This document shows positions 32,964-41,737 of a stretch of 42,042 nt of DNA, in pieces. How positions within the stretch are numbered: position 1 is the first letter of the stretch; every line of letters begins with the position of its first letter. The translations under genes were made by a program, and so were the position numbers. The notes under the pieces were generated by a model. It had not been told where the DNA came from, ran no database searches, and saw only the letters and a list, made by a program, of their open reading frames with translations. Source of the stretch: an uncultured Bacilli bacterium (lineage in GTDB: Bacteria > Bacillota_I > Bacilli_A > RF39 > UBA660); contig CAOOMX010000007.1 in NCBI GenBank assembly GCA_948497845.1, positions 1,604-43,645 of the forward strand. The letters are read 5' to 3'.

Positions 32964-33782
32964 CTATTTAATAATATAAACTGTTATTGTTTTTTCGTGG
33001 TCTTGATTATCATTGTATTTTTCTTTTGGCTGGGTAGATAAGTAAGGATAAACATCATAGCGACTATCAACTTGACTTGGTAATGCACTTCCAACACCAC
33101 CACCATAACTTACATCTATTGTCCACCCATAAATATTAGTATCAGTATTACTATCATAATCTACAACTTGCCAACGCCATACTAATTTTTTTGTAGTATA
33201 TTCGCATAATGAACTTGGTTTTGATGTACTCCAACTACCACTTTTTTTATTACAAGTAGGTTTATTTACTTTTAAAGTAAATTCTTCTTCGGTTTTGTTA
33301 TTACTACTATCTACTGCAACATATTTAAGATTATATGTTCCCTCATTATCAAAATTATAATCGCCCTCAATAGTGGCTTTGATTTCTTCTTTTGAATTAT
33401 CACTTACTTTGACATTTTTTAATAGGTCAATTTTTGTTCCTACATTTATACTTAATTCTTTTGTATATTCAATAGTAGGGGCTTGTGTATCTACAATAGT
33501 TATTTTAAAAGTTTTTTCTTCTTCTTTTTCTTCTACTTCATATTTGATAGTGATTTCTTTTTCACCTAAAGTAGAAGTATCTATTGTTTCGTCCTCACTT
33601 AAAACTTTGACTTTATTATCTTCACTAATCATAGATAATAAATTTACTTCGCTATTGACTTCAAATTTTAAATCTTCTTTCAATAAGATAGTGTCTTTTT
33701 TTATTTCTTCTTTTTTATCTCCACACCCTGTTAATGCTATAAGCATTATGACAATTAAACCTAAATATTTTATTTTTTTCAT
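32964..33782 (-). CDS. Ig-like lipoprotein, paralogue 2
   Basis: 272 aa. Signal peptide with lipobox ALTGC (Cys20). Two Ig-like beta domains of the DUF5011/HYR kind follow (about residues 30-100 and 105-175), with EGTYNLKYVAVDSSNNKTEE. After residue 175 it differs from its neighbour: a Cys-containing, Trp- and Gly-rich C-terminal domain (WRWQVVDYDS, DVSYGGGVGSALP). An AGGAG site precedes the ATG. Extracellular and membrane-anchored. A role in surface or entry exclusion of the element, or in host interaction, is only inference. Confidence 0.75.
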   Translation of the reverse strand: MKKIKYLGLIVIMLIALTGCGDKKEEIKKDTILLKEDLKFEVNSEVNLLSMISEDNKVKVLSEDETIDTSTLGEKEITIKYEVEEKEEEKTFKITIVDTQAPTIEYTKELSINVGTKIDLLKNVKVSDNSKEEIKATIEGDYNFDNEGTYNLKYVAVDSSNNKTEEEFTLKVNKPTCNKKSGSWSTSKPSSLCEYTTKKLVWRWQVVDYDSNTDTNIYGWTIDVSYGGGVGSALPSQVDSRYDVYPYLSTQPKEKYNDNQDHEKTITVYIIK

Positions 33783-33800
33783 TTTCTCACTCCTCTTTAA

Positions 33801-34796
33801 TTAGTCAGTAAAAGTACAAACTCCAGGTATAGCAACCTCAACAGAATAAGCATAGGCTTGATAAGTTTGTGTTTTTTCTCCCGTATAATAAGTTATGCCA
33901 TTTTCTTCGTATGCTATCTCTTTTCCATCTCTAGATGGTGCGGGGAACATTTTTTCAACTCCATCTCTTACTGGAAAGGTTGCATCGCTTACTACTATCC
34001 ATTTTTTAGTTGGTAACCACCATTCATAATGCCATTTATAAGGATAAGTTGCATTTCTAATAGTTACATATTGTTCTGGACTAAAGCGTTCTTGTTTGGT
34101 AGTAAATTTATTTTTATATAAATTCTTATATTTGTAATAAAGCGTTTCACATTGTTTAGGGTCTATATTATTAGATGGTGTATCTTGTTTATTATTAGAT
34201 GTATTGTTATTATTTTTATTAGAATTATTATTTGTTTGTGGCTTGTTATTATTATTATTTGATGTAGTAGATTTCTTATTAACCTTTAAAGTAAATTCTT
34301 CTTCGGTTTTGTTGTTACTACTATCTACTGCAACATATTTTAGATTATATGTTCCCTCATTATCAAAATTATAATCGCCCTCAATAGTTGCTGTTATTTC
34401 TTCGTTTGAATTATCACTTACTTTAACACCTTTTAATAAATCAACTTTTGTTCCTACATTTGTACTTAATTCTTTTGTATATTCAATAGTAGGGGATTGT
34501 GTATCTACAATAGTTATTGTAAAAATTTTCGTTTCTTCTTGTTCTTCTACTTCATATTTGATAGTGATTTCTTTTTCGCCTAAAGTAGAAGTGTCTATTG
34601 TTTCGTCCTCACTTAAAACTTTGACTTTGTTATCTTCACTAACTAAAGATAGTAAATTTACTTCGCTATTGATTTCAAAATTTAACTCATCTTTCAATAA
34701 GATAGTATCTTTTTGTATTTCTTCTTTTTTATCCCCACACCCTGTTAATGCTATAAGCATTATGACAATTAGACTTAAATATTTAATCTTTTTCAT
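33801..34796 (-). CDS. Ig-like lipoprotein, paralogue 1
   Basis: 331 aa from the ATG at 34796, with AGGAG upstream; the frame opens at 34826. Signal peptide and lipobox ALTGC. Its first 170 residues are nearly identical to those of the next gene. They are followed by a Ser/Asn-rich linker (TSNNNNNKPQTNNNSNK) and a different C-terminal domain (KQERFSPEQYVTIR, WHYEWWLPTKKW, YTGEKTQTY). A tandem duplication with exchanged tips. First gene of the operon, driven by the promoter at 34817-34845. Confidence 0.75.
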   Translation of the reverse strand: MKKIKYLSLIVIMLIALTGCGDKKEEIQKDTILLKDELNFEINSEVNLLSLVSEDNKVKVLSEDETIDTSTLGEKEITIKYEVEEQEETKIFTITIVDTQSPTIEYTKELSTNVGTKVDLLKGVKVSDNSNEEITATIEGDYNFDNEGTYNLKYVAVDSSNNKTEEEFTLKVNKKSTTSNNNNNKPQTNNNSNKNNNNTSNNKQDTPSNNIDPKQCETLYYKYKNLYKNKFTTKQERFSPEQYVTIRNATYPYKWHYEWWLPTKKWIVVSDATFPVRDGVEKMFPAPSRDGKEIAYEENGITYYTGEKTQTYQAYAYSVEVAIPGVCTFTD

Positions 34797-34816
34797 TTTT
34801 TTCACTCCTCTTTCTA

Positions 34817-34845
34817 ATTTTATCACAAAACCTAGATATCTACAA
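34817..34845 (-). promoter_or_regulatory. Promoter for the lipoprotein operon
   Basis: TTGTAG, a 17-bp spacer and TGA-TAAAAT on the minus strand, just upstream of the lipoprotein genes and divergent from the RHH regulator gene. Confidence 0.6.
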
Positions 34846-34928
34846 TGTGTTTGTGCTCAAATTTTGAACATATTATTACTATCATAAAAAGATTACAATA
34901 TATATAAAAGAAAGAGAGGTGCGACAAT

Positions 34929-35123
34929 ATGAAAAGATTTCAACCCGTTAAAAGTGATAAAATAGTCATTACTATACGAATTGAAGACTATAGAGTAGAA
35001 GAACTTGATAAAATCGCAAGCAAAATCAATATTAGTAGAAATGAACTCATAAGTCAGTGCCTAGACTTTGCTATAAAAAATATAGATTTTAAAGAGGTTA
35101 AATCAAACAAAAAAAGCAATTAG
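34929..35123 (+). CDS. Ribbon-helix-helix (CopG/Arc-like) regulator
   Basis: 64 aa. A short beta strand (KIVITIRI) is followed by two helices (RVEELDKIASKINISRNELISQCLDFAI), typical of RHH DNA-binding proteins. It is the only plus-strand gene of element B, starting after AGAGAGGTG. A perfect 7-bp stem and T-run form its terminator. It probably represses or activates the element's own operons. Confidence 0.8.
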   Translation: MKRFQPVKSDKIVITIRIEDYRVEELDKIASKINISRNELISQCLDFAIKNIDFKEVKSNKKSN

Positions 35124-35145
35124 CATATAACTAATTGTTTTTTAT
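35117..35145 (+). terminator. Terminator of the RHH gene
   Basis: CAATTAG / CTAATTG stem overlapping the stop codon, followed by TTTTTTATT on the plus strand. Confidence 0.7.
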
Positions 35146-35165
35146 TGTATTACTTAACCTCAACA

Positions 35166-35246
35166 CTATTTTTCTTTGTTCCGTGTATAAAAGTATTCAG
35201 GATGCCCTGGATCAATGACTACCTTTTTTGTTGCTCTTTCGTTCAT
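35166..35246 (-). pseudogene. N-terminal fragment of the split amidase, fused to element B
   Basis: The ATG at 35246 follows a TAGGTG site and encodes MNERATKKVVIDPGH, the start of an Amidase_3 enzyme up to its first zinc-ligand His. At the CAT core (35202-35204) the frame passes into element B, adds PEYFYTRNKEK and stops. Residues 1-15 are genuine amidase; the 11 others are element sequence. Confidence 0.8.
35183..35204. other. Right attachment junction of element B
   Basis: Arm GTGTATAAAAGTATTCAG (35183-35200), one base, core ATG (35202-35204), then amidase. Inverted relative to 25920-25937 at 14 of 18 positions. Confidence 0.7.
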
Positions 35247-35347
35247 ATTTATCACCTACTCTAGTATATGAATCAAAGATATTTTTGACATAATAGTATG
35301 TATTTGATGTAGAAGAATTCTATAGACAAGATGCGTTCTACTTTTTC

Positions 35348-35361
35348 GCAAAATATTTTGC
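35348..35361. repeat. 14-bp perfect palindrome
   Basis: GCAAAATATTTTGC in the gap between the lipoprotein terminator and the amidase start; possibly an operator. Nothing else was seen in 35247-35371. Confidence 0.5.
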
Positions 35362-35371
35362 AATTAATATC

Positions 35372-35406
35372 AAAGAAAAGACTATTGATTTTAATTATCA
35401 ATAGTC
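35372..35406 (-). terminator. Terminator of the lipoprotein gene 35437-35985
   Basis: GACTATTGA / TCAATAGTC perfect 9-bp stem, then TTTTCTTT on the minus strand. Confidence 0.85.
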
Positions 35407-35436
35407 TAAAACAATGCGTATTTCCTCTATATGCTA

Positions 35437-35985
35437 TTATCTAAAAATTGCAATGGTACATTTTCCACTCTTGTTATTAAAAGTTGCGCTTAATCTTTGT
35501 CCATTTTTTTCTACCCATGTATATATACGTGAGCCTTTTGATATACTGGTTAAAGTTCCTTCTCCACCAACTTTTTTAACAAATTCTTCATAAGTGAAGG
35601 AACCATTGTTTAAATCTTTTTTCAGATCACTTGAAGACGGTAATTTTACGTCTTCATTTTTTATACTTTCTTTATCAATAGTCGCTTGAATTGTAATATC
35701 ATCTTCGCCAGATTTTACAAAACTTATCCAGTTTTTAGAATCAAACTTCCAAATAGGATCACTCCCAATCATAGCATCTGTTGTAGAAGCAAAACCTATA
35801 ATTTTATCGATATCTTCCATAGTATGTGTAGGTTCAAGCTGTTTCATACATTCTACTATAGTACAATTTCCTATTACTTTTTCTTCTTCCTTTTCATCCA
35901 CTTCATTCTCTTTAGAACAACCTGTAGTAAAGCAAAGTACACACAAAATAGCTATAAATCCCAACGCAATATTTCTTAATTTCAT
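35437..35985 (-). CDS. Secreted lipoprotein with two SmpA/BLIP-like repeats
   Basis: 182 aa from the ATG at 35985 with AGGAGG upstream; the frame opens further up at 36060. Signal peptide and lipobox FTTGC. The mature part seems to hold two similar units, one around MEDIDKIIGFASTTD and IWKFDSKNWISF, the other around TYEEFVKKVGGEGTL and RIYTWVEKNGQ, as in SmpA/BLIP-like folds. Function unknown. Not part of element B; it lies upstream of the amidase gene. Confidence 0.75.
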   Translation of the reverse strand: MKLRNIALGFIAILCVLCFTTGCSKENEVDEKEEEKVIGNCTIVECMKQLEPTHTMEDIDKIIGFASTTDAMIGSDPIWKFDSKNWISFVKSGEDDITIQATIDKESIKNEDVKLPSSSDLKKDLNNGSFTYEEFVKKVGGEGTLTSISKGSRIYTWVEKNGQRLSATFNNKSGKCTIAIFR

Positions 35986-36093
35986 CTTAATCTTTCCTCC
36001 TAATTTTATATAAAAAATTATATTACTTTTTTTAACTTTTTTCAATATATTTCTTAACAACTTAGTCTATAAACGAAAGAAAAAGCAAATGTC

Positions 36094-39000
36094 TTATTTC
36101 GCATTTACTTTTCTTTTTCTTATGATATAAACCGTAGAGCCAATGGTTGCTAATGCCCCTATAAGAGTAGCTATTTCTAATATATTTTTATTTGCAGATT
36201 TCTCTTCTTTTTCTTCTTCCAAAGGCTTATCTTCTTCAATCTCTTTATATGTTAATACATATTTTCCTAATCTATTAGATTTTATTATGATATAATCATT
36301 TTCTTTTGTATATTCTAATTTTTTAATTTCATTATTTTCCAATATCTCATATACTTCAATTTCTTTATCAAGATCTTTTATAGGAAGACTTATTTTAATT
36401 AAATCCTCACTATTTATTTCAAATTTACTATTTAATTCATCTTTTAAATAAATATCATAATATTCACTATTAGGACCAAATTTATCTTTTAATTCGCTAG
36501 GTATATCAAAACTTTCAATTTCTAATGTACCCTCTTTGGTTAAAGCATTCTTTGGTATTTCGACTTTAATATTATTTGAAATATAGTCTTTATATTCTAT
36601 AGATGGATTTTCTTCAGATGGTGGATTTGTAGATCCAGGATTTTCTGTATCATTTGGCTGATTTGGCTTTCCAGAATTGTTTTCTCCTGGCTTATTGTTA
36701 TTATCAGGTTTGTTATCCACATTTGGTTTATTATCGTCTGGTTTCTCATTTGGTTTATCAATATTTGGTTTATCTTGATTAGGCTTATTGTCAGTACTAG
36801 GCTTATCATCAGGTTTATTATCATCTGTGTTCACTTTTATTGAATCTATTTTAGCTATTAATTTACCTTCATTACCTACTTTATCATAAAATATGATTTC
36901 ATATTCTCCATTTTCTTTATATACATAAGTTCCATTTCCTTCTTTAAAAGTTATTTCTTCGCTAGGATTTACAACTTTTACTGTTACTTTATCAGAACTT
37001 TTTATGTACTCTAATTCTGCTGTAGGTGCTACTTTATCTATCCAATTTACACTTGTATAAATCTTGCCAGTATTACCTTTATTGTCTGTATATTCAAATT
37101 CAAATTCACCATTATCTTCATAAATAAATGTATTATTACCATCATTATTCATGATATCATAGCCATCTTCTAATTCTATTTTAACTTCTACATTTTGGTT
37201 CGTTTGCTCTTTTGTTGAATAAATAATTTCATATTTAGGTAATTTCGCTATCCATGTTACCGTTGCTGTAGCTGAACCCTTATTTCCAACGGTATCTACA
37301 AATTCAAATGTAAAAGATCCATTTGTATTAAAGGTATACGTATTCTTCCCATCATTATTTGTTATAGTTACATTTTCACTTGGTTTTAATGTAGCTATTA
37401 CAGGTTCTTCCGTTAGATAAGTAGTATTATATTCAAATTCTGCAGTTGGAGCAATCTTATCAATCCAATCTACACTGATTCTTTTCGTTCCTATATTTCC
37501 TAATTCATCCTCAAATTCTAGGTTATATGTAGCATTATCTAAGAACGTAATCGTTTTGCTTCCATCAGTAGGATTTTCTGCTATTTGTACATCTTTTGAT
37601 AATATTGTTACATTTTTATTAAAGGTAAGTGTAGCTACTACTTCACCATTTGTTGGTTTGGTGGTATTAAAACTTACTTCTACTTGAGGTGGCTCTTTGT
37701 CTATCCAATCTACCTTTGCAGTTGTTCTCCCCACATTCCCATCTTTATCTACATATTCAAATGTAAATTCTCCATTTTTAGTGAACGTGTATGTCTTTTT
37801 GCCATCATTATTTGTTACAGTAATTGGTCTAGTTTCATTTACTAACTCTGCTACTACATTTTGATTCGTTTTTTTAGCAATGTTATAATTCACTTCAGCA
37901 CGTGGAGTTTCATTGACAAGTACATTTTCATATAATTTAATTACTGATACAGTTAAAGATATGATTGGACCGTCATACACTTGAGTACATTCAAATTTTA
38001 CATATTGAGCTTTCTTAGGTTCTGGGAAATCAATATGTTTTAAATTATTGTTATTTCCTATATTGTTTTTTGATGCAGCTAATTCCCAATTAGTACCATC
38101 CATACTTACATATATCTTAATATTTTGTGCCTTTCCATATGGTATTCCCCCTAAAAACAAGGCATTTTTATCTGGTACATAATCTAGTCCTGAAATATAT
38201 CTTGGCTCATTTATTTTAATGGTTACATAAGCTGGCATTATTTTTTCTTTTGATCTCCAATACGTATTAATGTTACCGTCAAGAATATTATCTTTATTTC
38301 CTGATTGAGTTGCATTTACTTCTACTACGCTTAAATTTTTGGATTGAATATACCATTTTGTATCATCTACATTGTTTTCTTTAAAAGTAAAATATACTGG
38401 ATCACTGGCGATCTGTGTACCTTTGGCAATTACTCTGACATAAACTCTTTTATTCCCATTAAATATAGGATTGGTATTTGCAAATGAATTCCATCCTTCA
38501 TCGGGATTTAAAGACCATTCCATTTCATTTGTTACACCTATCATACGATCTTCTTCGTCATTAATTGTTACTACTCCGCTTGGGAAGGTTCTTTTTGTTA
38601 TGTCTATCGTGTAGATATTTTCAGCTGTTAGAGGCAATCCAGAAATATGAATCTTAATATCATTATCTATATTAATACTGTCTATTTCTTCTTTTGTCAG
38701 TAAAGCTGTATGTTCATAACTTTCTTTCCATGTTTGTCCACCATCTAAACTATATTTCCATGTCACTTGCGTACTTTGTAATTGTTTTGATAAAATTATT
38801 TTTCCTGCATTTGCACCATCAAACGAGAATGTAGCAATTTCTGAATTAATTTCTCCAAGTAGCGCTTGTGCTACTATAGGGACTTCTTTATATTGTATTG
38901 TATTTTCCCCAGTTGCTTTTGTTGCTTGACGCAACGTTTGATTTTGTAGTAACATCATTTTACTTTTATATTCAGGAGAAGTTAATTTTGTTGCTAACTT

Positions 39001-40926
39001 ACGTGTTAAATCATACATAGGAAGAGGCTGATATGTATAAACTTCACTAATTTCCTTTGCTAAAGCAATAATATTTTCTTCTGTTTTTGCTTCATCAGTA
39101 ATGTATAATTTAACTAAACCTAGCCAAGCATCCCAGTTTATTATTTCTTCTTCTAATGTATCACGATAAATACGTTCCAATCTGGCTTTATCTGTTTTAT
39201 AAATATCTTCAAGTAGCATCACAAATTCTGCTTCTTCATATTTTTCATATTCATTTTGCGCTTCTTGTGCTAGGAAGAAGTATGATGCTGATTTAATAGA
39301 TGCTCCATTGGTTACCACTCCACTACTGAAATTTCCCCAGTCATTTGGCATTCTTGAATACCCTTGTGTGTTTGCCCAGCCAGAATCTACAACATTATAC
39401 GCTAATTGCCATGCTCCTTTTCCTCCTACTTCATAGTAGTAAATATAAGCTGCATGTGCAGGTTGACCAACAACACTTGCTGGTACTCCCCACGATCCAT
39501 AAAGATTAGCAGCTGTTTTAGAAAGACCTCCACAAACAGCTCCCTCCTCGAAAACAATCCATAATTTTGGCTTTCCTGCCTGATAAGTTATATTATAATC
39601 AGATAAGTTATATTTTTGGTCCCATTTTGCATAGTTTTCTTGGCTATAGTACTGAGGTCTATTATAGTTATAGCCCAATGTATATTTTATATACTTAAAT
39701 GGATTAAAACGATCTGTAAGATTCGAATACCTTTTTAATGAATAATCGTGTAACCATTTTATTTCTTCATCATCAATATTTACATGCATTAACCAACGCA
39801 TTTCTTCTACTGTTAAATTTTCAAATAATCTAGTAGAATAAAGCTGATTATTAGCATGCATTTCCTTAAATATCTCATATCTTACTACCGCATCTGATAA
39901 CTGATTTCCACCAATCCATAAACCTATACTTGATGAATGTGTTAATGACAACGCTAACATCATTCTTAAGTACAAGTCTTTATATTTTGTTCCTAATGCT
40001 GTTAAAGATTCATTTCTTAAATCTTCTTTGTGCGCATCATACAAAGCACTTAATACTTGCAATGCTCTACCATATGTTCCGTTAGGGATACCTCCAAAAG
40101 TCCATAGTCGTAATGCATCTTCATCGTATAAAAACCATTTTAGCATTTCTAAATTCTTAGGATCATTATCTATAAAATCACGTAATTGATATTGTCCTAC
40201 TCTTTTTATAAAATTTCTTTGTAACAATATAAGTTTTAAGTTGTTTTTAATAGGTCCAGAACTATAATTTGCCTTAATTATGGCATCAAAATCTTCTACT
40301 TTCATCATAGCATCATCATTATAGTCTGCTTTAACTAATTTACTGTCTGCCCATACAGCATGGTCTGATGCATTAGACCCATTATCATGCGCATACAATC
40401 TTAGATAATTGGCGTCTTGTATGTCTATTTTTGCATATCCTGCATTTGATGTTCCTTTTAAAGGCGTAGGATCTTCTGATGTTCTTAATGTCCACTCTTT
40501 TCCATCTACAGAGGTATAAATATAAAACTTAACGCCATTGCCTGTACCTTGAGCAGTTGTATTTAATCCATAATATGTTGTAAAATAAGCATAGTCTTTG
40601 TATTCTCTTAAATCATACTCTATCGTTGATGTTGCATGAGCCCATATTCCTTTTCTAAATACAGTTGAATAACCGTCCAACCTTAATATCAAAGATTCAT
40701 TTGATTGGGTTTTATCAAAAGCTATATTTCCCCAACCTACTTGTGCTTTGCTATAATCTATATCTGATAAAAATAATACTTGATCTTTTACGTTTTCGCG
40801 ATCAATTAATACATCCAATATTTGAGCATGACTATAATCTACATTAGTTGCAATTCCCATGATGGCTACTAGTAAAATAACACTAATTGCTAGGATGTAA
40901 TTTTTCCATTTTGCCAATCTGTTCAT
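36094..40926 (-). CDS. Large surface protein: NPCBM, transglutaminase-like, discoidin and Ig-like repeats
   Basis: 1610 aa. Membrane-spanning signal sequence at 8-28. An NPCBM carbohydrate-binding module follows at about 50-200 (GWGNIAFDKTQ, KGIWAHATSTIEYDL, DHAVWADSKLV). A transglutaminase-like domain has EGAVCGGLSK and QPAHAAYIYYY near 460-500, so Cys and His are present. An F5/8C (discoidin) domain spans about 865-1005 (NILDGNINTYWRSK). Then come five Ig-like repeats of about 75 aa, most ending in a WIDK-type turn, about 1005-1365. A Pro/Asn/Asp linker leads to a beta domain and a C-terminal transmembrane anchor with RKRK, without LPXTG. It probably binds glycans or crosslinks host or cell-wall material. 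Own AGGAGG site. Confidence 0.85.
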   Translation of the reverse strand: MNRLAKWKNYILAISVILLVAIMGIATNVDYSHAQILDVLIDRENVKDQVLFLSDIDYSKAQVGWGNIAFDKTQSNESLILRLDGYSTVFRKGIWAHATSTIEYDLREYKDYAYFTTYYGLNTTAQGTGNGVKFYIYTSVDGKEWTLRTSEDPTPLKGTSNAGYAKIDIQDANYLRLYAHDNGSNASDHAVWADSKLVKADYNDDAMMKVEDFDAIIKANYSSGPIKNNLKLILLQRNFIKRVGQYQLRDFIDNDPKNLEMLKWFLYDEDALRLWTFGGIPNGTYGRALQVLSALYDAHKEDLRNESLTALGTKYKDLYLRMMLALSLTHSSSIGLWIGGNQLSDAVVRYEIFKEMHANNQLYSTRLFENLTVEEMRWLMHVNIDDEEIKWLHDYSLKRYSNLTDRFNPFKYIKYTLGYNYNRPQYYSQENYAKWDQKYNLSDYNITYQAGKPKLWIVFEEGAVCGGLSKTAANLYGSWGVPASVVGQPAHAAYIYYYEVGGKGAWQLAYNVVDSGWANTQGYSRMPNDWGNFSSGVVTNGASIKSASYFFLAQEAQNEYEKYEEAEFVMLLEDIYKTDKARLERIYRDTLEEEIINWDAWLGLVKLYITDEAKTEENIIALAKEISEVYTYQPLPMYDLTRKLATKLTSPEYKSKMMLLQNQTLRQATKATGENTIQYKEVPIVAQALLGEINSEIATFSFDGANAGKIILSKQLQSTQVTWKYSLDGGQTWKESYEHTALLTKEEIDSINIDNDIKIHISGLPLTAENIYTIDITKRTFPSGVVTINDEEDRMIGVTNEMEWSLNPDEGWNSFANTNPIFNGNKRVYVRVIAKGTQIASDPVYFTFKENNVDDTKWYIQSKNLSVVEVNATQSGNKDNILDGNINTYWRSKEKIMPAYVTIKINEPRYISGLDYVPDKNALFLGGIPYGKAQNIKIYVSMDGTNWELAASKNNIGNNNNLKHIDFPEPKKAQYVKFECTQVYDGPIISLTVSVIKLYENVLVNETPRAEVNYNIAKKTNQNVVAELVNETRPITVTNNDGKKTYTFTKNGEFTFEYVDKDGNVGRTTAKVDWIDKEPPQVEVSFNTTKPTNGEVVATLTFNKNVTILSKDVQIAENPTDGSKTITFLDNATYNLEFEDELGNIGTKRISVDWIDKIAPTAEFEYNTTYLTEEPVIATLKPSENVTITNNDGKNTYTFNTNGSFTFEFVDTVGNKGSATATVTWIAKLPKYEIIYSTKEQTNQNVEVKIELEDGYDIMNNDGNNTFIYEDNGEFEFEYTDNKGNTGKIYTSVNWIDKVAPTAELEYIKSSDKVTVKVVNPSEEITFKEGNGTYVYKENGEYEIIFYDKVGNEGKLIAKIDSIKVNTDDNKPDDKPSTDNKPNQDKPNIDKPNEKPDDNKPNVDNKPDNNNKPGENNSGKPNQPNDTENPGSTNPPSEENPSIEYKDYISNNIKVEIPKNALTKEGTLEIESFDIPSELKDKFGPNSEYYDIYLKDELNSKFEINSEDLIKISLPIKDLDKEIEVYEILENNEIKKLEYTKENDYIIIKSNRLGKYVLTYKEIEEDKPLEEEKEEKSANKNILEIATLIGALATIGSTVYIIRKRKVNAK

Positions 40927-41032
40927 ATTTTTCCTCCTACAAATATTTCCTAATTGCTTTCTGATAATATATTACTATATCTCGACGCTTTTTTCTAGAC
41001 CTTTTTATATCTCATTTGACCATTATTTTTTC

Positions 41033-41061
41033 TTGACAAATCCATTTATTTTCTATACAAT
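41033..41061 (+). promoter_or_regulatory. Consensus promoter of the gene at 41087
   Basis: TTGACA (41033-41038), 17-bp spacer, TACAAT (41056-41061). Confidence 0.85.
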
Positions 41062-41086
41062 ATCTAAGCAAAAAGGAGGGTATATT

Positions 41087-41668
41087 ATGGCTAATTATTG
41101 TTCTACGTGTTTTCATCTTGATTTAGAAGATTGCAAGTATAGTGAATATTACTGTTTACATCATAAAAAAAGGGTTAAAAAAAATGCTACTGCCTGTAGC
41201 GATTATGTTAATGAAGATAAAGTGAAGTCTTCTGGTAGTTATCAACGAAGTGGAATAGATTGCTACATTACGACGATTGTATGCGAAATCCTTGGATATC
41301 CTGATGATGCTGAAGTATTGCAACTCTTACGTGGATTTAGAGATAACTTTTTAAAACTAAATGCACAATTTTTCCCTATGTTGTATGAATATGACCAAGT
41401 AGGTCCTCAGATTGCTGAGGCATTAAGAAATGATGCACAGAAAAAAAGAATAGCCCTTGCGTTATTACAAGGATTTTTATTACCTTGTTCAATTGCGGTA
41501 AAAGCAGGTAATGCCCAAGAAGCTATAAATATCTATACAAATATGGTAAATATGTTAAAAGAAAAATACGGATTGATAAATATGGCAGTAGATTATTCTA
41601 TTCAAGTTCCTTTAGAAGATTTAGGTAAAGCTAGAAATAGATTTCTAAATCCTGTTCCCAATATATAA
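41087..41668 (+). CDS. Conserved Cys-containing protein (CFI-box-like)
   Basis: 193 aa from the ATG at 41087, preceded by AAGGAGGG; an upstream in-frame start at 41033 would lie inside the promoter. An N-terminal Cys cluster (CSTCFHLDLEDC, YYCLHH, ATACSDYV) may bind zinc. Next comes IDCYITTIVCEILGYPDD followed by LQLLRGFRDNFL, resembling CFI-box-type C-terminal domains. The remainder is helical. Its role is unknown. Confidence 0.75.
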   Translation: MANYCSTCFHLDLEDCKYSEYYCLHHKKRVKKNATACSDYVNEDKVKSSGSYQRSGIDCYITTIVCEILGYPDDAEVLQLLRGFRDNFLKLNAQFFPMLYEYDQVGPQIAEALRNDAQKKRIALALLQGFLLPCSIAVKAGNAQEAINIYTNMVNMLKEKYGLINMAVDYSIQVPLEDLGKARNRFLNPVPNI

Positions 41669-41673
41669 AAAAA

Positions 41674-41713
41674 GAATGAAATAAATTTCATTCGCCAAAC
41701 TCTACGAGTTTGG
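41674..41713 (+). other. Two hairpins upstream of the IS91-type transposase
   Basis: GAATGAAA/TTTCATTC (41674-41693) directly follows the stop and can terminate the previous gene weakly. CCAAACTC/GAGTTTGG (41695-41713), followed by ATTCTTTTG, is likely the terminus (ter-like end) of the IS91-family element. Confidence 0.5.
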
Positions 41714-41737
41714 ATTCTTTTGTGTTATCATATAAAC

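Larger units (their letters stand above)
25915..35204. mobile_element. Integrative element B (about 9.3 kb, serine recombinase) in the same amidase gene
   Basis: Both ends share ATG on the plus strand (CAT on the gene strand) at 25915-25917 and 35202-35204. Removing the 9,287-bp unit rejoins codons DPGH and GGSDPG. The inverted 18-bp arms at 25920-25937 and 35183-35200 match at 14 of 18 positions and would form the attP of the excised circle, with CA at its exact centre. Contents: serine recombinase, HUH Rep/relaxase, candidate oriT, FtsK/TcpA-like ATPase, small genes, two lipoproteins and an RHH regulator. It is best called an integrative mobilizable or minimal conjugative element. Confidence 0.8.

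Noticed and set aside
36597..36824. Open frame in the Pro/Asn/Asp linker of the large surface protein
   Set aside because: It is a frame-shifted reading of a repetitive linker; the product is Ile/Asn repeats.
36600..36830. Possible CRISPR-like repeats in the linker region
   Set aside because: The repeats are short coding repeats (DKPN/NKP) without regular unique spacers.
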